Of a DNA stretch of 5,273 nucleotides, positions 1 through 5,088 are shown piece by piece. Position 1 is the first letter of the stretch. Every line of letters begins with the position of its first letter. The notes beneath the pieces are model-generated. The model did no database searches, was not told the origin of the DNA, and saw nothing but the letters and a program-made list of their open reading frames with translations. The stretch comes from Syntrophorhabdaceae bacterium PtaU1.Bin034. GTDB taxonomy: Bacteria; Desulfobacterota_G; Syntrophorhabdia; Syntrophorhabdales; WCHB1-27. Where the stretch lies: NCBI GenBank assembly GCA_002067405.1, contig MVRP01000254.1:1-5273 (forward strand), written 5' to 3'. The translations under genes and the position numbers were made by a program.

Positions 1-135
1 AGTATCGGTGGTAGAACCCTCTTTGATAGGAAGGATCTTGACGAACTGATAGAGCGAGCGAAAACCGGGGAGATTCCGCCGGTTAAGAAGAAGGGGAGAA
101 AGCCTTCAAAGAAGGACGAATCAGACAGGGGCTGA
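1..135 (+). CDS. C-terminal part of a helix-turn-helix (excisionase-like) protein, 5'-truncated by the window edge
   Basis: Frame 1 is open from the first base to a TGA at 133-135 and gives 44 residues. It begins with SIGGRTLFDRKDLDELIE, which is how small MerR-like/excisionase helix-turn-helix proteins (HTH_17 type) end: a Gly-Arg beta wing, then F-D-R-K-D-L-D, then an amphipathic helix ending in a Trp or Ile-Glu segment. The remaining tail is very basic (KKKGRKPSKK) and could contact DNA nonspecifically. The recognition helix and the start lie outside the window. Such proteins normally act as recombination directionality factors or small regulators in mobile elements, which fits the surroundings. 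It runs in the same direction as the AbiE operon but is separated from it by 150 bases with a promoter. The specific role cannot be told from this fragment. Confidence 0.65.
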   Translation, partial: SIGGRTLFDRKDLDELIERAKTGEIPPVKKKGRKPSKKDESDRG

Positions 136-238
136 AGTGCGGTAGAAATGATGTGTCCCTCGTTGCCTCGACAGCTCTATGAATGACCGCGAAACTAGCT
201 CCTAAAATAAACTTCTGATATATTTTGGCGCACAAAAC

Positions 239-263
239 TACAGAAGCTTTTTAGGTTTCTGTA
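239..263. promoter_or_regulatory. Candidate AbiEi operator (7-bp inverted repeat)
   Basis: TACAGAA (239-245) and TTCTGTA (257-263) form a perfect 7-bp inverted repeat with an 11-base spacer, placing the half-site centres about 18 bp apart. It covers the expected -35 region of the abiEi promoter. A further partial half-site, CTTCTG, lies at 212-217. AbiEi antitoxins are known to repress their own operon by binding inverted repeats in the promoter. Assigning this repeat to that role is inference from its position and symmetry. Confidence 0.45.
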
Positions 264-278
264 AATCTATGTTATTAT
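250..278 (+). promoter_or_regulatory. Probable abiE promoter
   Basis: The AT-rich stretch before abiEi contains TATTAT at 273-278, a good -10 hexamer, with a poor T-rich -35 (TTTAGG, 250-255) at 17-bp spacing. A start 7 bases after the -10 would fall at about 285-286, on the ATG itself, implying a leaderless or nearly leaderless mRNA. No Shine-Dalgarno sequence precedes the ATG. The weak -35 overlaps the inverted repeat, as expected for a repressed toxin-antitoxin promoter. Confidence 0.4.
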
Positions 279-285
279 ATATACC

Positions 286-1059
286 ATGAGTATAGTGAAA
301 GGAGGAAAATTACAGTCCCTCATGACTTCTTTCCCGAAGGGAACGGTACTAACCGCAGAGTTCCTCAGGGAACAAGGTTTTAACGCCCAATTGATAGCCC
401 GCTACAAAAGGAGTCGTTGGCTGGAGCCTCTCGGCAATGGGGCTTATCGGCGACAGGGCGACAACGTCAATTGGCAAGGGGGCCTCGCTGCATTACAGCA
501 ACAGCTAAAGCTTGATATCCACTGTGGAGCGAGGACCGCTCTCGAATCCCAGGGATACGGACACTACGTCGCCCTCTCATCACGAACGATATACCTTTTT
601 GGCCCCCCGGGGCAGAAGCTGCCTAAGTGGTTTCGGGATTACGGATGGAACCTCAAAGTAATATACAGAATGACGTCGCTCTTTCCGCCGAGCGGGCTGG
701 AACAGAGCTATCTTGATCTCCCTGCCAACGATTTCACCATAAGGATGTCATCCCCTGAAAGGGCTGCCATGGAGATGCTCTACCTTGTGCCGTTCGAACA
801 GAGTTTTGACGAGGCTGAGCATATAATGGAGGCTCTGCTCACTCTGCGCCCCGTCCTTGTCCAGAAACTTCTCGAGACCTGTAACTCCATAAAGGTAAAA
901 AGAATATTCATGTTTATGGCTGAGAAGTTCGGCTTACCCTGGGTAAAGCAGCTTGATCTCCGGAAGATTAATTTTGGCAAAGGAGACAGAACGGTCGTAA
1001 AAGGAGGCCGTCTCGATCCAAAATACAAGATAACGGTCCCACGTAGTGGAGCGGGTTGA
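286..1059 (+). CDS. abiEi: AbiEi family antitoxin / transcriptional repressor (type IV toxin-antitoxin)
   Basis: The 257-residue product is the antitoxin of an AbiE abortive-infection pair. It should repress its operon through an N-terminal winged helix and neutralise the AbiEii nucleotidyltransferase through its C-terminal domain, in type IV fashion without stable toxin binding. Residues about 7-75 match the AbiEi N-terminal domain (GKLQSLMTSFPKG, then YKRSRWLEPLGNGAYRR with the wing, then the NWQGGLAALQQQL helix). Residues 79-105 (HCGARTALESQGYGHYV) and 154-168 (SSPERAAMEMLYLVP) are hallmark blocks of the C-terminal domain. The end (LPWVKQLDLRKINFGKGDR) is also typical. The length is normal and no frameshift is seen. 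The ATG at 286 fits the usual N-terminus. GGAGG at 301-305 lies inside the gene and is too far (16 bases) from the next in-frame ATG at 322 to support that start convincingly. The TGA at 1057-1059 is one base before the abiEii ATG, so the two are translationally coupled. Confidence 0.9.
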   Translation: MSIVKGGKLQSLMTSFPKGTVLTAEFLREQGFNAQLIARYKRSRWLEPLGNGAYRRQGDNVNWQGGLAALQQQLKLDIHCGARTALESQGYGHYVALSSRTIYLFGPPGQKLPKWFRDYGWNLKVIYRMTSLFPPSGLEQSYLDLPANDFTIRMSSPERAAMEMLYLVPFEQSFDEAEHIMEALLTLRPVLVQKLLETCNSIKVKRIFMFMAEKFGLPWVKQLDLRKINFGKGDRTVVKGGRLDPKYKITVPRSGAG

Positions 1060-1060
1060 C

Positions 1061-1965
1061 ATGACGGATTATCACAGTCAGGCACGGCTGCTTCTCCAGG
1101 TCTTGCCGCTTATCGAACGTTACCCTGTTTTTGCCCTCAAGGGTGGCACCGCGATCAATTTCTTCCTGCGGGATATGCCGAGGCTTTCCGTTGACATCGA
1201 TCTGACCTACACCAGAGCGGATGACAGAAACTCTGCTCTCGCTGCCATAGGTGATGCCCTCGAAGGGCTGAAAGCCGACATAGAACGTCTTATAGTCGGC
1301 TCGACATCATAACAAAGAAGCTGCAGGGTAGGATCGTAACCCTTATGGTGAAGGCAAGAAACGTCATGATCAAGATCGAACCGAACCTAGTCCTTAGAGG
1401 AACGGTCTACGAGCCGAAAAAGCTGTCGCTGAAGAAAGCAGTGAAAGATCTATTCGGAATGGTAGTGATTGTGAGGATTCTGGCACCAGCGGAGATATAC
1501 GGAGGTAAAATCTGCGCTGCCCTTGACCGGCAACACCCTCGTGATCTCTTTGATATCAAGCTTCTTCTGGAAAATGAGGGGATCACGGAAGCGATAAGGA
1601 AATCGTTTATCATCCATCTTGTCAGTCACGACAGGCCCATGGCCGAGTTGCTGAATCCGAATTTCGTGGATCTTGAGAAGACATTCAATGCGGATTTCGA
1701 AGGGATGACGGTGCTAAAGGTCTCTCGGGAGGAACTGGAAGACACGCGGGATAATCTCGTGAGGACCATCAAAGAGGGTCTGACTGACAGGGAGCGTCAA
1801 TTCATTCTTTCGATAAAGAAGGGCGATCCGGACTGGACCTTGATAGGGCTGGAAGGCGTTGACCGCCTGCCGGCTATCCAGTGGAAACTTCTCAATATCA
1901 AGAAAATGGGTAAGGATAAACACAAGCAAGCACAGAGGAAACTCGAGACGTGCCTTGGCCGCTGA
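1061..1965 (+). pseudogene. abiEii: AbiEii nucleotidyltransferase toxin, split by a one-base frameshift
   Basis: Two consecutive frames encode one AbiEii/AbiGii-type toxin (DUF1814 nucleotidyltransferase fold), a family that transfers nucleotides to RNA targets and arrests growth. The first part (frame 2, 1061-1312, 83 residues) carries FALKGGTAINFF and the metal-binding RLSVDIDLTY (Asp45, Asp47). The second part (frame 1, to 1965) carries IYGGKICAALDRQHPRDLFDI with the conserved Lys and two Asp of the later motifs, then family-typical SHDRPMAELLNP and GDPDW...LPAIQWKLLNI. The frames must switch between 1255 (frame 1 opens) and 1310 (frame 2 TAA). The total is 905 bases; restoring one base gives 302 codons, the usual family size. 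GGAG at 1048-1051 sits nine bases before ATG 1061 and supports that start over the in-frame GTG at 1046. No slippery heptamer is visible in the overlap. The second half could reinitiate at ATG 1345, but no ribosome site precedes it. As written, the toxin is probably inactive. Confidence 0.85.
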
Positions 1966-2240
1966 TCGTAATCGGCCCCTTTCGAATTCGCTCTCGTTGA
2001 CGAGCACAAGTGAAAACGTCCATCCGACGAGGCCCGGGAGACAGGAGAGCTTGGAGAGTGGAACAATTCGGCGTCACTCCGAGAAACAACCAGCCAACAC
2101 TGATATTATTGATGCAACTATGGCAAAAGAAAATCGGACAGGGGCGTCGACTTGCTACCGAGCAAGAACCCCTGCTGCAGTATTAGGAGAAGCCAAGAGC
2201 GCGGAAGACGCAGAAAGCCAGCGGCAAAGACGGCGGATAG
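1966..2240. other. Gene-free stretch after abiEii
   Basis: I recognise no gene here on either strand. The open frames that cross it lack family motifs and a ribosome site. A small imperfect hairpin, CTCGT-TG-ACGAG at about 1991-2002, follows the abiEii stop, but no T tract follows it, so it is not a convincing terminator. The stretch may be eroded coding sequence leading into the nuclease-like remnant at 2242. Confidence 0.4.
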
Positions 2241-2267
2241 ATTACTGCGACAGCTTGTCGCAGTAAT
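2241..2267. repeat. Perfect palindrome with 12-bp arms and a 3-base centre
   Basis: ATTACTGCGACA (2241-2252) and TGTCGCAGTAAT (2256-2267) are exact reverse complements around GCT. There is no T tract on either side, so a standard intrinsic terminator is unlikely. It could be an operator, a recombination site, or an inverted duplication formed by template switching, since its right arm is also part of the nuclease-like coding remnant that begins here. Confidence 0.85.
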
Positions 2268-2343
2268 TCCTTGGGGCCATCACCCGACCATTCTGAACAA
2301 GGTCAACGATCCCGAGGCCCGCCGCTCCTATCTTCGCGCAACC
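2242..2343 (+). pseudogene. Internal fragment resembling a YhcG/DUF1016 (PDDEXK-like) nuclease
   Basis: Frame 1 reads LLRQLVAVIPWGHHPTILNK and then VNDPEARRSYLRAT. This matches the pattern I know from the DUF1016 N-terminal domain of YhcG-like proteins: Q-L-V-A-x-I-P-W-G-H-x-x-x-L-L-x-K-V-K-D-P-E-A-R-x-x-Y, normally followed by a GWSRNVL segment. Only about 34 residues remain. The sequence upstream (from about 2152) and after Thr at 2343 (VPCSAFFDVW) shows no likeness to the family, so both ends are lost. These proteins have a C-terminal PD-(D/E)XK nuclease domain and are frequent in defence islands. The catalytic domain is absent. The identification is from memory of the family pattern without an alignment, so it is moderate. 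Confidence 0.5.
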
Positions 2344-2420
2344 GTACCCTGCTCCGCATTCTTTGACGTTTGGACGGTCAAACCAACCAGAGAAGTCCCG
2401 CACAGGATAAGGTAGCGCTC

Positions 2421-2449
2421 TTGCATTATAGCACAGAGTGCTATATGAT
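2421..2449 (+). promoter_or_regulatory. Promoter of the RelE-family toxin gene
   Basis: TTGCAT (2421-2426) and TATGAT (2444-2449) are separated by exactly 17 bases. The -10 matches the consensus in five of six positions; the -35 shares only TTG. Transcription would begin near 2456, leaving a leader of about 23 bases before the GTG at 2479. The palindromic operator fills the spacer and overlaps the -10, a layout that would let a bound repressor block polymerase. Confidence 0.55.
2427..2445. promoter_or_regulatory. Palindromic operator, TATAGCAC-AGA-GTGCTATA
   Basis: The arms TATAGCAC (2427-2434) and GTGCTATA (2438-2445) are perfect reverse complements around AGA. It lies in the promoter of a RelE/HigB-like toxin gene. 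In this toxin class the antitoxin is usually a small HTH (HigA-like) protein encoded just downstream that represses the operon through such a palindrome. No antitoxin gene remains in the window, so the operator may now be unbound or served by a related antitoxin elsewhere. Confidence 0.7.
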
Positions 2450-2478
2450 ATGACGACGATACTGAGGACAGAGGGTGT

Positions 2479-2711
2479 GTGCGGGTATTCAAAACGAAGT
2501 GGTTCACGCGGTTTGCCCGAAAAGAGCATATAGACGATAGTGTGCTGGAGATGGCTGTCCGCGAAGTGGAAAAAGGATTGCATGACGGCGACTTGGGAAG
2601 GGGACTCATCAAGAAGCGCTTAGCCCGGCCCGGCGAGGGCAAGAGAGGGGCTACAGGACAATCATTGTCTATCGTACGCACGTTCGGTCGGTGTTCCTGT
2701 ACGGCTTTGCC
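2479..2711 (+). pseudogene. RelE/ParE-family toxin (PF06296-like), frameshifted and 3'-truncated
   Basis: The GTG at 2479 starts MRVFKTKWFTRFARKE, and the product continues through AVREVEKGLHDGDLGRGLIKKRLARPGEGKRG. These are the signature blocks of the RelE-type mRNA-interferase-like family. After GKRG the family expects GYRTI-I-x-Y-R; this appears in the -1 frame from 2649 (GYRTIIVYRTHVRSVFLYGFA). One G is therefore missing from the GGGG run at 2647-2650; restoring it gives aga-ggg-ggc-tac. The homologous sequence stops at GFA (2703-2711), where family members continue with K-S plus about 30 more residues. Beyond that both frames simply read antisense to the integrase. TGAGGA at 2463-2468 is the likely ribosome site (10 bases before GTG). 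No downstream antitoxin survives. About 78 of roughly 110 residues remain, and the protein is presumably nonfunctional. Confidence 0.8.
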
Positions 2712-3642
2712 ACCGCCCGAGCTTCTGGACCGTGTAGAGGTCCACGCCGGCCTGCACGAGCCTTATCGCGAAGGTGTGGCGAAGATCATGGAACCTGAAG
2801 CGCTTCACTTCCGCCTTGTTGCAGGCGTTCCTGAAGGCCCTGATAAGGTTCCTCGCGTTGATCCTTCCGCCGTTCTGATTCAAGAAGACATGGCCGCCGT
2901 GAAGCTGCCGGACCGATGACCTGGCCTTAAGGACCAGCAGCGCCTTTGCATTGAGCGGGAGCACGTCCTTATCCTTGTTCTTCTGCTCGGCGATGTAGAG
3001 CGTTTTCCTTGCAAAGTCAATCTGTTCCCATTTCAAGTCGAGGACCTCCGACTGGCGAAGGCCGGTGCTCATCGCGAAAACGATGATCTCCGCAAGCCAA
3101 TGGCTCGACGATGCCAAAAGCCGGGTCTCCTCGTCCGGTTTCAGCCAACGGTCTATCTTGTTGTTGACCTTCTCCTTCGACACCTTGTCGATGGGGTTCA
3201 CCCTCAGCCACTCCCACTCTTTGACGCACAGGTTGAGCGCATGGTTCATCAGGACAATCTCGTTGTTGATCGTTTTCGGCTTAGCCCCTTCCTGCCTTCG
3301 TGAGACCTTATACCGGGAAACAAGTTTCGGACTCAGTTGCGGCAGCATAAGGGACTCAAAGTAGCGGAGCAGGTGCGCCGACAGGCTCTTATCGCGCGTG
3401 TGCGACTTGGGAGTCTTGTTCGGTAAGGAATGCTCCACCATGAATTTCTCCATCATCTGTCCGAAGGTCTTTCTCTCGCCGGCGAGTTTGTCAAACCACT
3501 TGCCCTCCGCCACCTCGGTCATCACCTTGTGGTGAATCTTCTCCGCCAGTCTCTTGTCGTTTGTCTCGGTGGACTGCCGCACCTGCCGTCCGTTGTAGGT
3601 AAAGCTGATCCACCATGTCGGGCCTCTTCTGTAAAGTCCCAT
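2662..3642 (-). CDS. Tyrosine recombinase / integrase, C-terminus replaced (catalytic Tyr segment lost)
   Basis: The 326-residue product would catalyse site-specific integration or excision of the element. It opens with MGLYRRGPTWWISFTYNGRQ, an N-terminal arm-binding type domain, followed by a SAM-like core-binding domain (residues about 56-145) and the catalytic domain. Catalytic residues visible are Arg196 (TGLRQSEVLDLKW), a Lys near 223-225 (KNKDKDVLPL), His285 and Arg288 (RFHDLRHTF) and Trp311 at the second His/Trp position (LGRW). Family members then have a K-x-x-x-M-V-x-R-Y-A-H segment bearing the nucleophile nine residues after the Trp. Here the frame instead reads QSRTGTPTERAYDRQ, antisense to the RelE-like toxin; its Tyr is 12 residues on and not in a homologous context. 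Recombinase activity is probably lost. Start: ATG 3642 with GGAGG six bases upstream, one base after the stop of the HTH gene's C-terminal frame, so it was translated in a coupled operon. Confidence 0.9.
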   Translation of the reverse strand: MGLYRRGPTWWISFTYNGRQVRQSTETNDKRLAEKIHHKVMTEVAEGKWFDKLAGERKTFGQMMEKFMVEHSLPNKTPKSHTRDKSLSAHLLRYFESLMLPQLSPKLVSRYKVSRRQEGAKPKTINNEIVLMNHALNLCVKEWEWLRVNPIDKVSKEKVNNKIDRWLKPDEETRLLASSSHWLAEIIVFAMSTGLRQSEVLDLKWEQIDFARKTLYIAEQKNKDKDVLPLNAKALLVLKARSSVRQLHGGHVFLNQNGGRINARNLIRAFRNACNKAEVKRFRFHDLRHTFAIRLVQAGVDLYTVQKLGRWQSRTGTPTERAYDRQ

Positions 3643-3643
3643 A

Positions 3644-3790
3644 TCATTCCTCCTTTCCGAGGCCCTTGATACGGTCTGATTTTCCGAATGAATTATACCC
3701 TTCGGGTTTCAGCCCGTCGATGACGGCTCTCGCTATGTCCGATGCTTCTGAGGAAGGATTCGCTCGTTTCCTGGATACCCGTGTCTCTGT
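3644..3790 (-). pseudogene. Displaced C-terminal tail of the HTH/excisionase-like gene
   Basis: The frame ending at TGA 3646-3644 reads RKRANPSSEASDIARAVIDG and then LKPEGYNSFGKSDRIKGLGK-EE. The pattern of a basic linker, D-I-x-R-A-x-I-D-x-L/V-K, then G-K-S/P-D-R-I-K-G-L-x-K-E is the ending I associate with HTH proteins encoded just before this integrase type. It stops one base before the integrase ATG and carries the integrase ribosome site in its last codons. It is one frame away from the HTH core read upstream, so a one-base deletion (or two-base insertion) must lie at about 3770-3815. The left boundary given is approximate. Confidence 0.55.
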
Positions 3791-4050
3791 CCGTGACAGC
3801 CTTCGCACTTCTTGGCGAGGAGCCATTCCTCGATCTCCGAGGGCTTGAACCGCGCGAGTCTGCCGATCCGGTAATGGGGTATCTCCTGTCGTTCGATCAT
3901 CGCGTAAAGACTCGATTTCTTCATGCCCAAGTAATGGCAGAGCTTCGCAATGTCCCATAGTTCGTTCCATGGTGTCCTCTTAGAGAAAAATGGGAAAAAA
4001 CTAATGGTGATGTTGCTCGTGCCTGGTCGCCGCGAACCGGGACCGTTCAT
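3733..4050 (-). CDS. Helix-turn-helix (excisionase-like, HTH_17/MerR-type) protein
   Basis: The core LWDIAKLCHYLGMKKSSLYA followed by MIERQEIPHYRIGRLARF and KPSEIEEWL is a classic small DNA-binding domain of the excisionase/MerR-like group: helix-turn-helix, then the Y-R-I-G-R-L-x-R-F wing, then a final helix. Paired with an integrase it probably serves as a directionality factor or regulator. The start is uncertain. ATG 4050 has a strong GGAGGGG site (4055-4061, six-base spacing) and adds about 30 residues of no recognised domain. ATG 3970 has AGAGGA four bases upstream and would give M-E-R before the core, as in relatives, but needs one base removed near 3961 to enter the core frame. At the other end, this frame stops at 3733, whereas the expected C-terminus lies in the other frame (3644-3790). 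The gene as written is therefore broken at least once and possibly twice. Confidence 0.75.
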   Translation of the reverse strand: MNGPGSRRPGTSNITISFFPFFSKRTPWNELWDIAKLCHYLGMKKSSLYAMIERQEIPHYRIGRLARFKPSEIEEWLLAKKCEGCHGQRHGYPGNERILPQKHRT

Positions 4051-4136
4051 ACCGCCCCTCCGAAATCCTGGTCGAAAGCTCCTCCAAAGGAGACTTCATC
4101 CGTCTTCCGCACCTCGCCGATCAACCCGCGCGTCAC
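4047..4136 (-). CDS. Possible very short ORF between parM-like gene and HTH gene
   Basis: After the TAG that ends the ParM-like gene, the same frame stays open for 37 codons and ends in a TGA at 4049-4047 that overlaps ATG 4050 in an ATGA arrangement. The first usable start is GTG 4136, giving 29 residues (begins MTRGLIGEVRKTDEVSF). No good ribosome site precedes that GTG, and no family is recognised. It could be a microprotein coupled to the next gene, a remnant of a ParR-like partner, or a chance open frame; an open run of this length is not statistically remarkable. Confidence 0.2.
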   Translation of the reverse strand: MTRGLIGEVRKTDEVSFGGAFDQDFGGAV

Positions 4137-4160
4137 GCGGTAGTGCTCGAGGGCACCTCC

Positions 4161-5078
4161 CTACTTCAAGTCAATGCCATAGTAGTAATACCCTATCGCA
4201 TTCGCCATGACCGGTTCGTTGACTACAAGCAGGTTATGCCTGCCCGCGAGGCCCCTCATTATCACTCCACCCCCGCCGATGATTGCCACATCGGGCCGAA
4301 GGGGAAGATCCTCCAGGTAGTGGTCGATGACGGAGCATACCTGCTTTGTGTACGCCTCTACCTCTTCCCGGACGTCCATTGTGTAAGTTTCACCCAAACA
4401 CGTGATCTGTCTTCCCTGGAGGACGGCGAGGGCTGCCTTGAAGTCGATGCGCCGTCTGTACTCGCGCAAGAAGGCATTCCTGATGTTGTCGAGCACGACC
4501 GACACGCCGATATCGTGCGTCCGGGTGGCGCTCTCTACGTACTTGCCTCCAACGAAGAAGACCATGTCCATGGTGCGGCGGCCTATGTCGATGACCGCGA
4601 CGTTTTTCCTGAAATCCCCGGGATAGTCCTTGACGTGGCAGAAGAATATGCCCGCGCCCTGGGGGATGATCCTGACATTCGCGCTGATCCTGTACGGTTC
4701 CCCCTTTATCCTCACGTCCGATGCCCTTATCGCTTTCAGAATCTCCTCGCTATACTCCTTCGAATAGACGCCGGGAGGAAGGCCTATCACAACCTTGCCC
4801 CCTATGAAGTCGTTGAGCCGGAGGCAATGGGCCAGGAGGGCGAGCCAAGGATCGGACGGGACGAATCCGGATTGGCGGGTGTTAAAGGTGTTACCCTCCC
4901 TCTCCGCCTCTTCTGCTACGAGGTACCGGTGACCGTTGACGACAACGGGGCTCATTTCAGTAAACGTACCTTCTCTCGTCATCACGCAGACAGCGGTGGG
5001 GAAGATGCGTCTGTCTCCCGCCCGGCACGTTTTCGTGTATCCGTACCCGATGTCGATTCCTATGCAATCAGTCGCCAC
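4161..5078 (-). CDS. ParM/StbA-type actin-like ATPase (plasmid or element segregation)
   Basis: The 305-residue product has the bacterial actin fold used by ParM/StbA/Alp-type proteins, which form ATP-driven cytoplasmic filaments that move DNA copies apart. Motifs in order: phosphate-1 IGIDIGYGYTKT (residues 6-17, Asp9), KVVIGLPPGVY (95-105), IIPQGAG (137-143), phosphate-2 VIDIGRRTMD (162-171, Asp164 and Asp171), adenosine motif IIGGGGVIMRG (266-276), and the family-typical end NEPVMANAIGYYYYG (287-301). The length is close to ParM. GTG 5078 has GGAGG at 5084-5088 (five-base spacing), which fixes the start and makes the protein begin MATDCIGIDIG. Classical systems encode a DNA-binding adaptor (ParR) downstream and a centromere of repeats upstream; neither is evident here. 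It lies in a leftward run with the HTH and integrase genes, which suggests an integrative element or plasmid-derived module. The phosphate-2 loop reads G-R-R-T rather than the more usual G-S/G-x-T. Confidence 0.85.
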   Translation of the reverse strand: MATDCIGIDIGYGYTKTCRAGDRRIFPTAVCVMTREGTFTEMSPVVVNGHRYLVAEEAEREGNTFNTRQSGFVPSDPWLALLAHCLRLNDFIGGKVVIGLPPGVYSKEYSEEILKAIRASDVRIKGEPYRISANVRIIPQGAGIFFCHVKDYPGDFRKNVAVIDIGRRTMDMVFFVGGKYVESATRTHDIGVSVVLDNIRNAFLREYRRRIDFKAALAVLQGRQITCLGETYTMDVREEVEAYTKQVCSVIDHYLEDLPLRPDVAIIGGGGVIMRGLAGRHNLLVVNEPVMANAIGYYYYGIDLK

Positions 5079-5088
5079 GAGTTCCTCC

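Noticed and set aside
1046..1060. GTG 1046 as the abiEii start
   Set aside because: It overlaps the antitoxin end and has no ribosome site, whereas ATG 1061 has GGAG nine bases upstream and gives the usual N-terminus.
1280..1312. Programmed -1 frameshifting in abiEii
   Set aside because: No slippery heptamer is seen in the overlap window and no obvious stimulatory hairpin; a plain indel is simpler.
2241..2267. Palindrome as an intrinsic terminator for abiEii
   Set aside because: There is no T tract after the hairpin on either strand and it is nearly 280 bases after the stop codon.
2242..2583. Minus-strand open frame of 113 codons across the operator region
   Set aside because: No family pattern, no clear ribosome site, and it is antisense to the RelE toxin and the nuclease-like fragment.
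2665..2680. Tyr in TERAYDRQ as the integrase nucleophile
   Set aside because: It is three residues too far from the Trp, lacks the usual R-Y-A-H context, and its codon arises from the antisense of the toxin gene.
2712..2919. Continuation of the RelE-frame ORF to 2919 as part of the toxin
   Set aside because: After about 2711 both plus frames only translate the antisense of the integrase and show no toxin likeness, so the toxin remnant ends at the junction.
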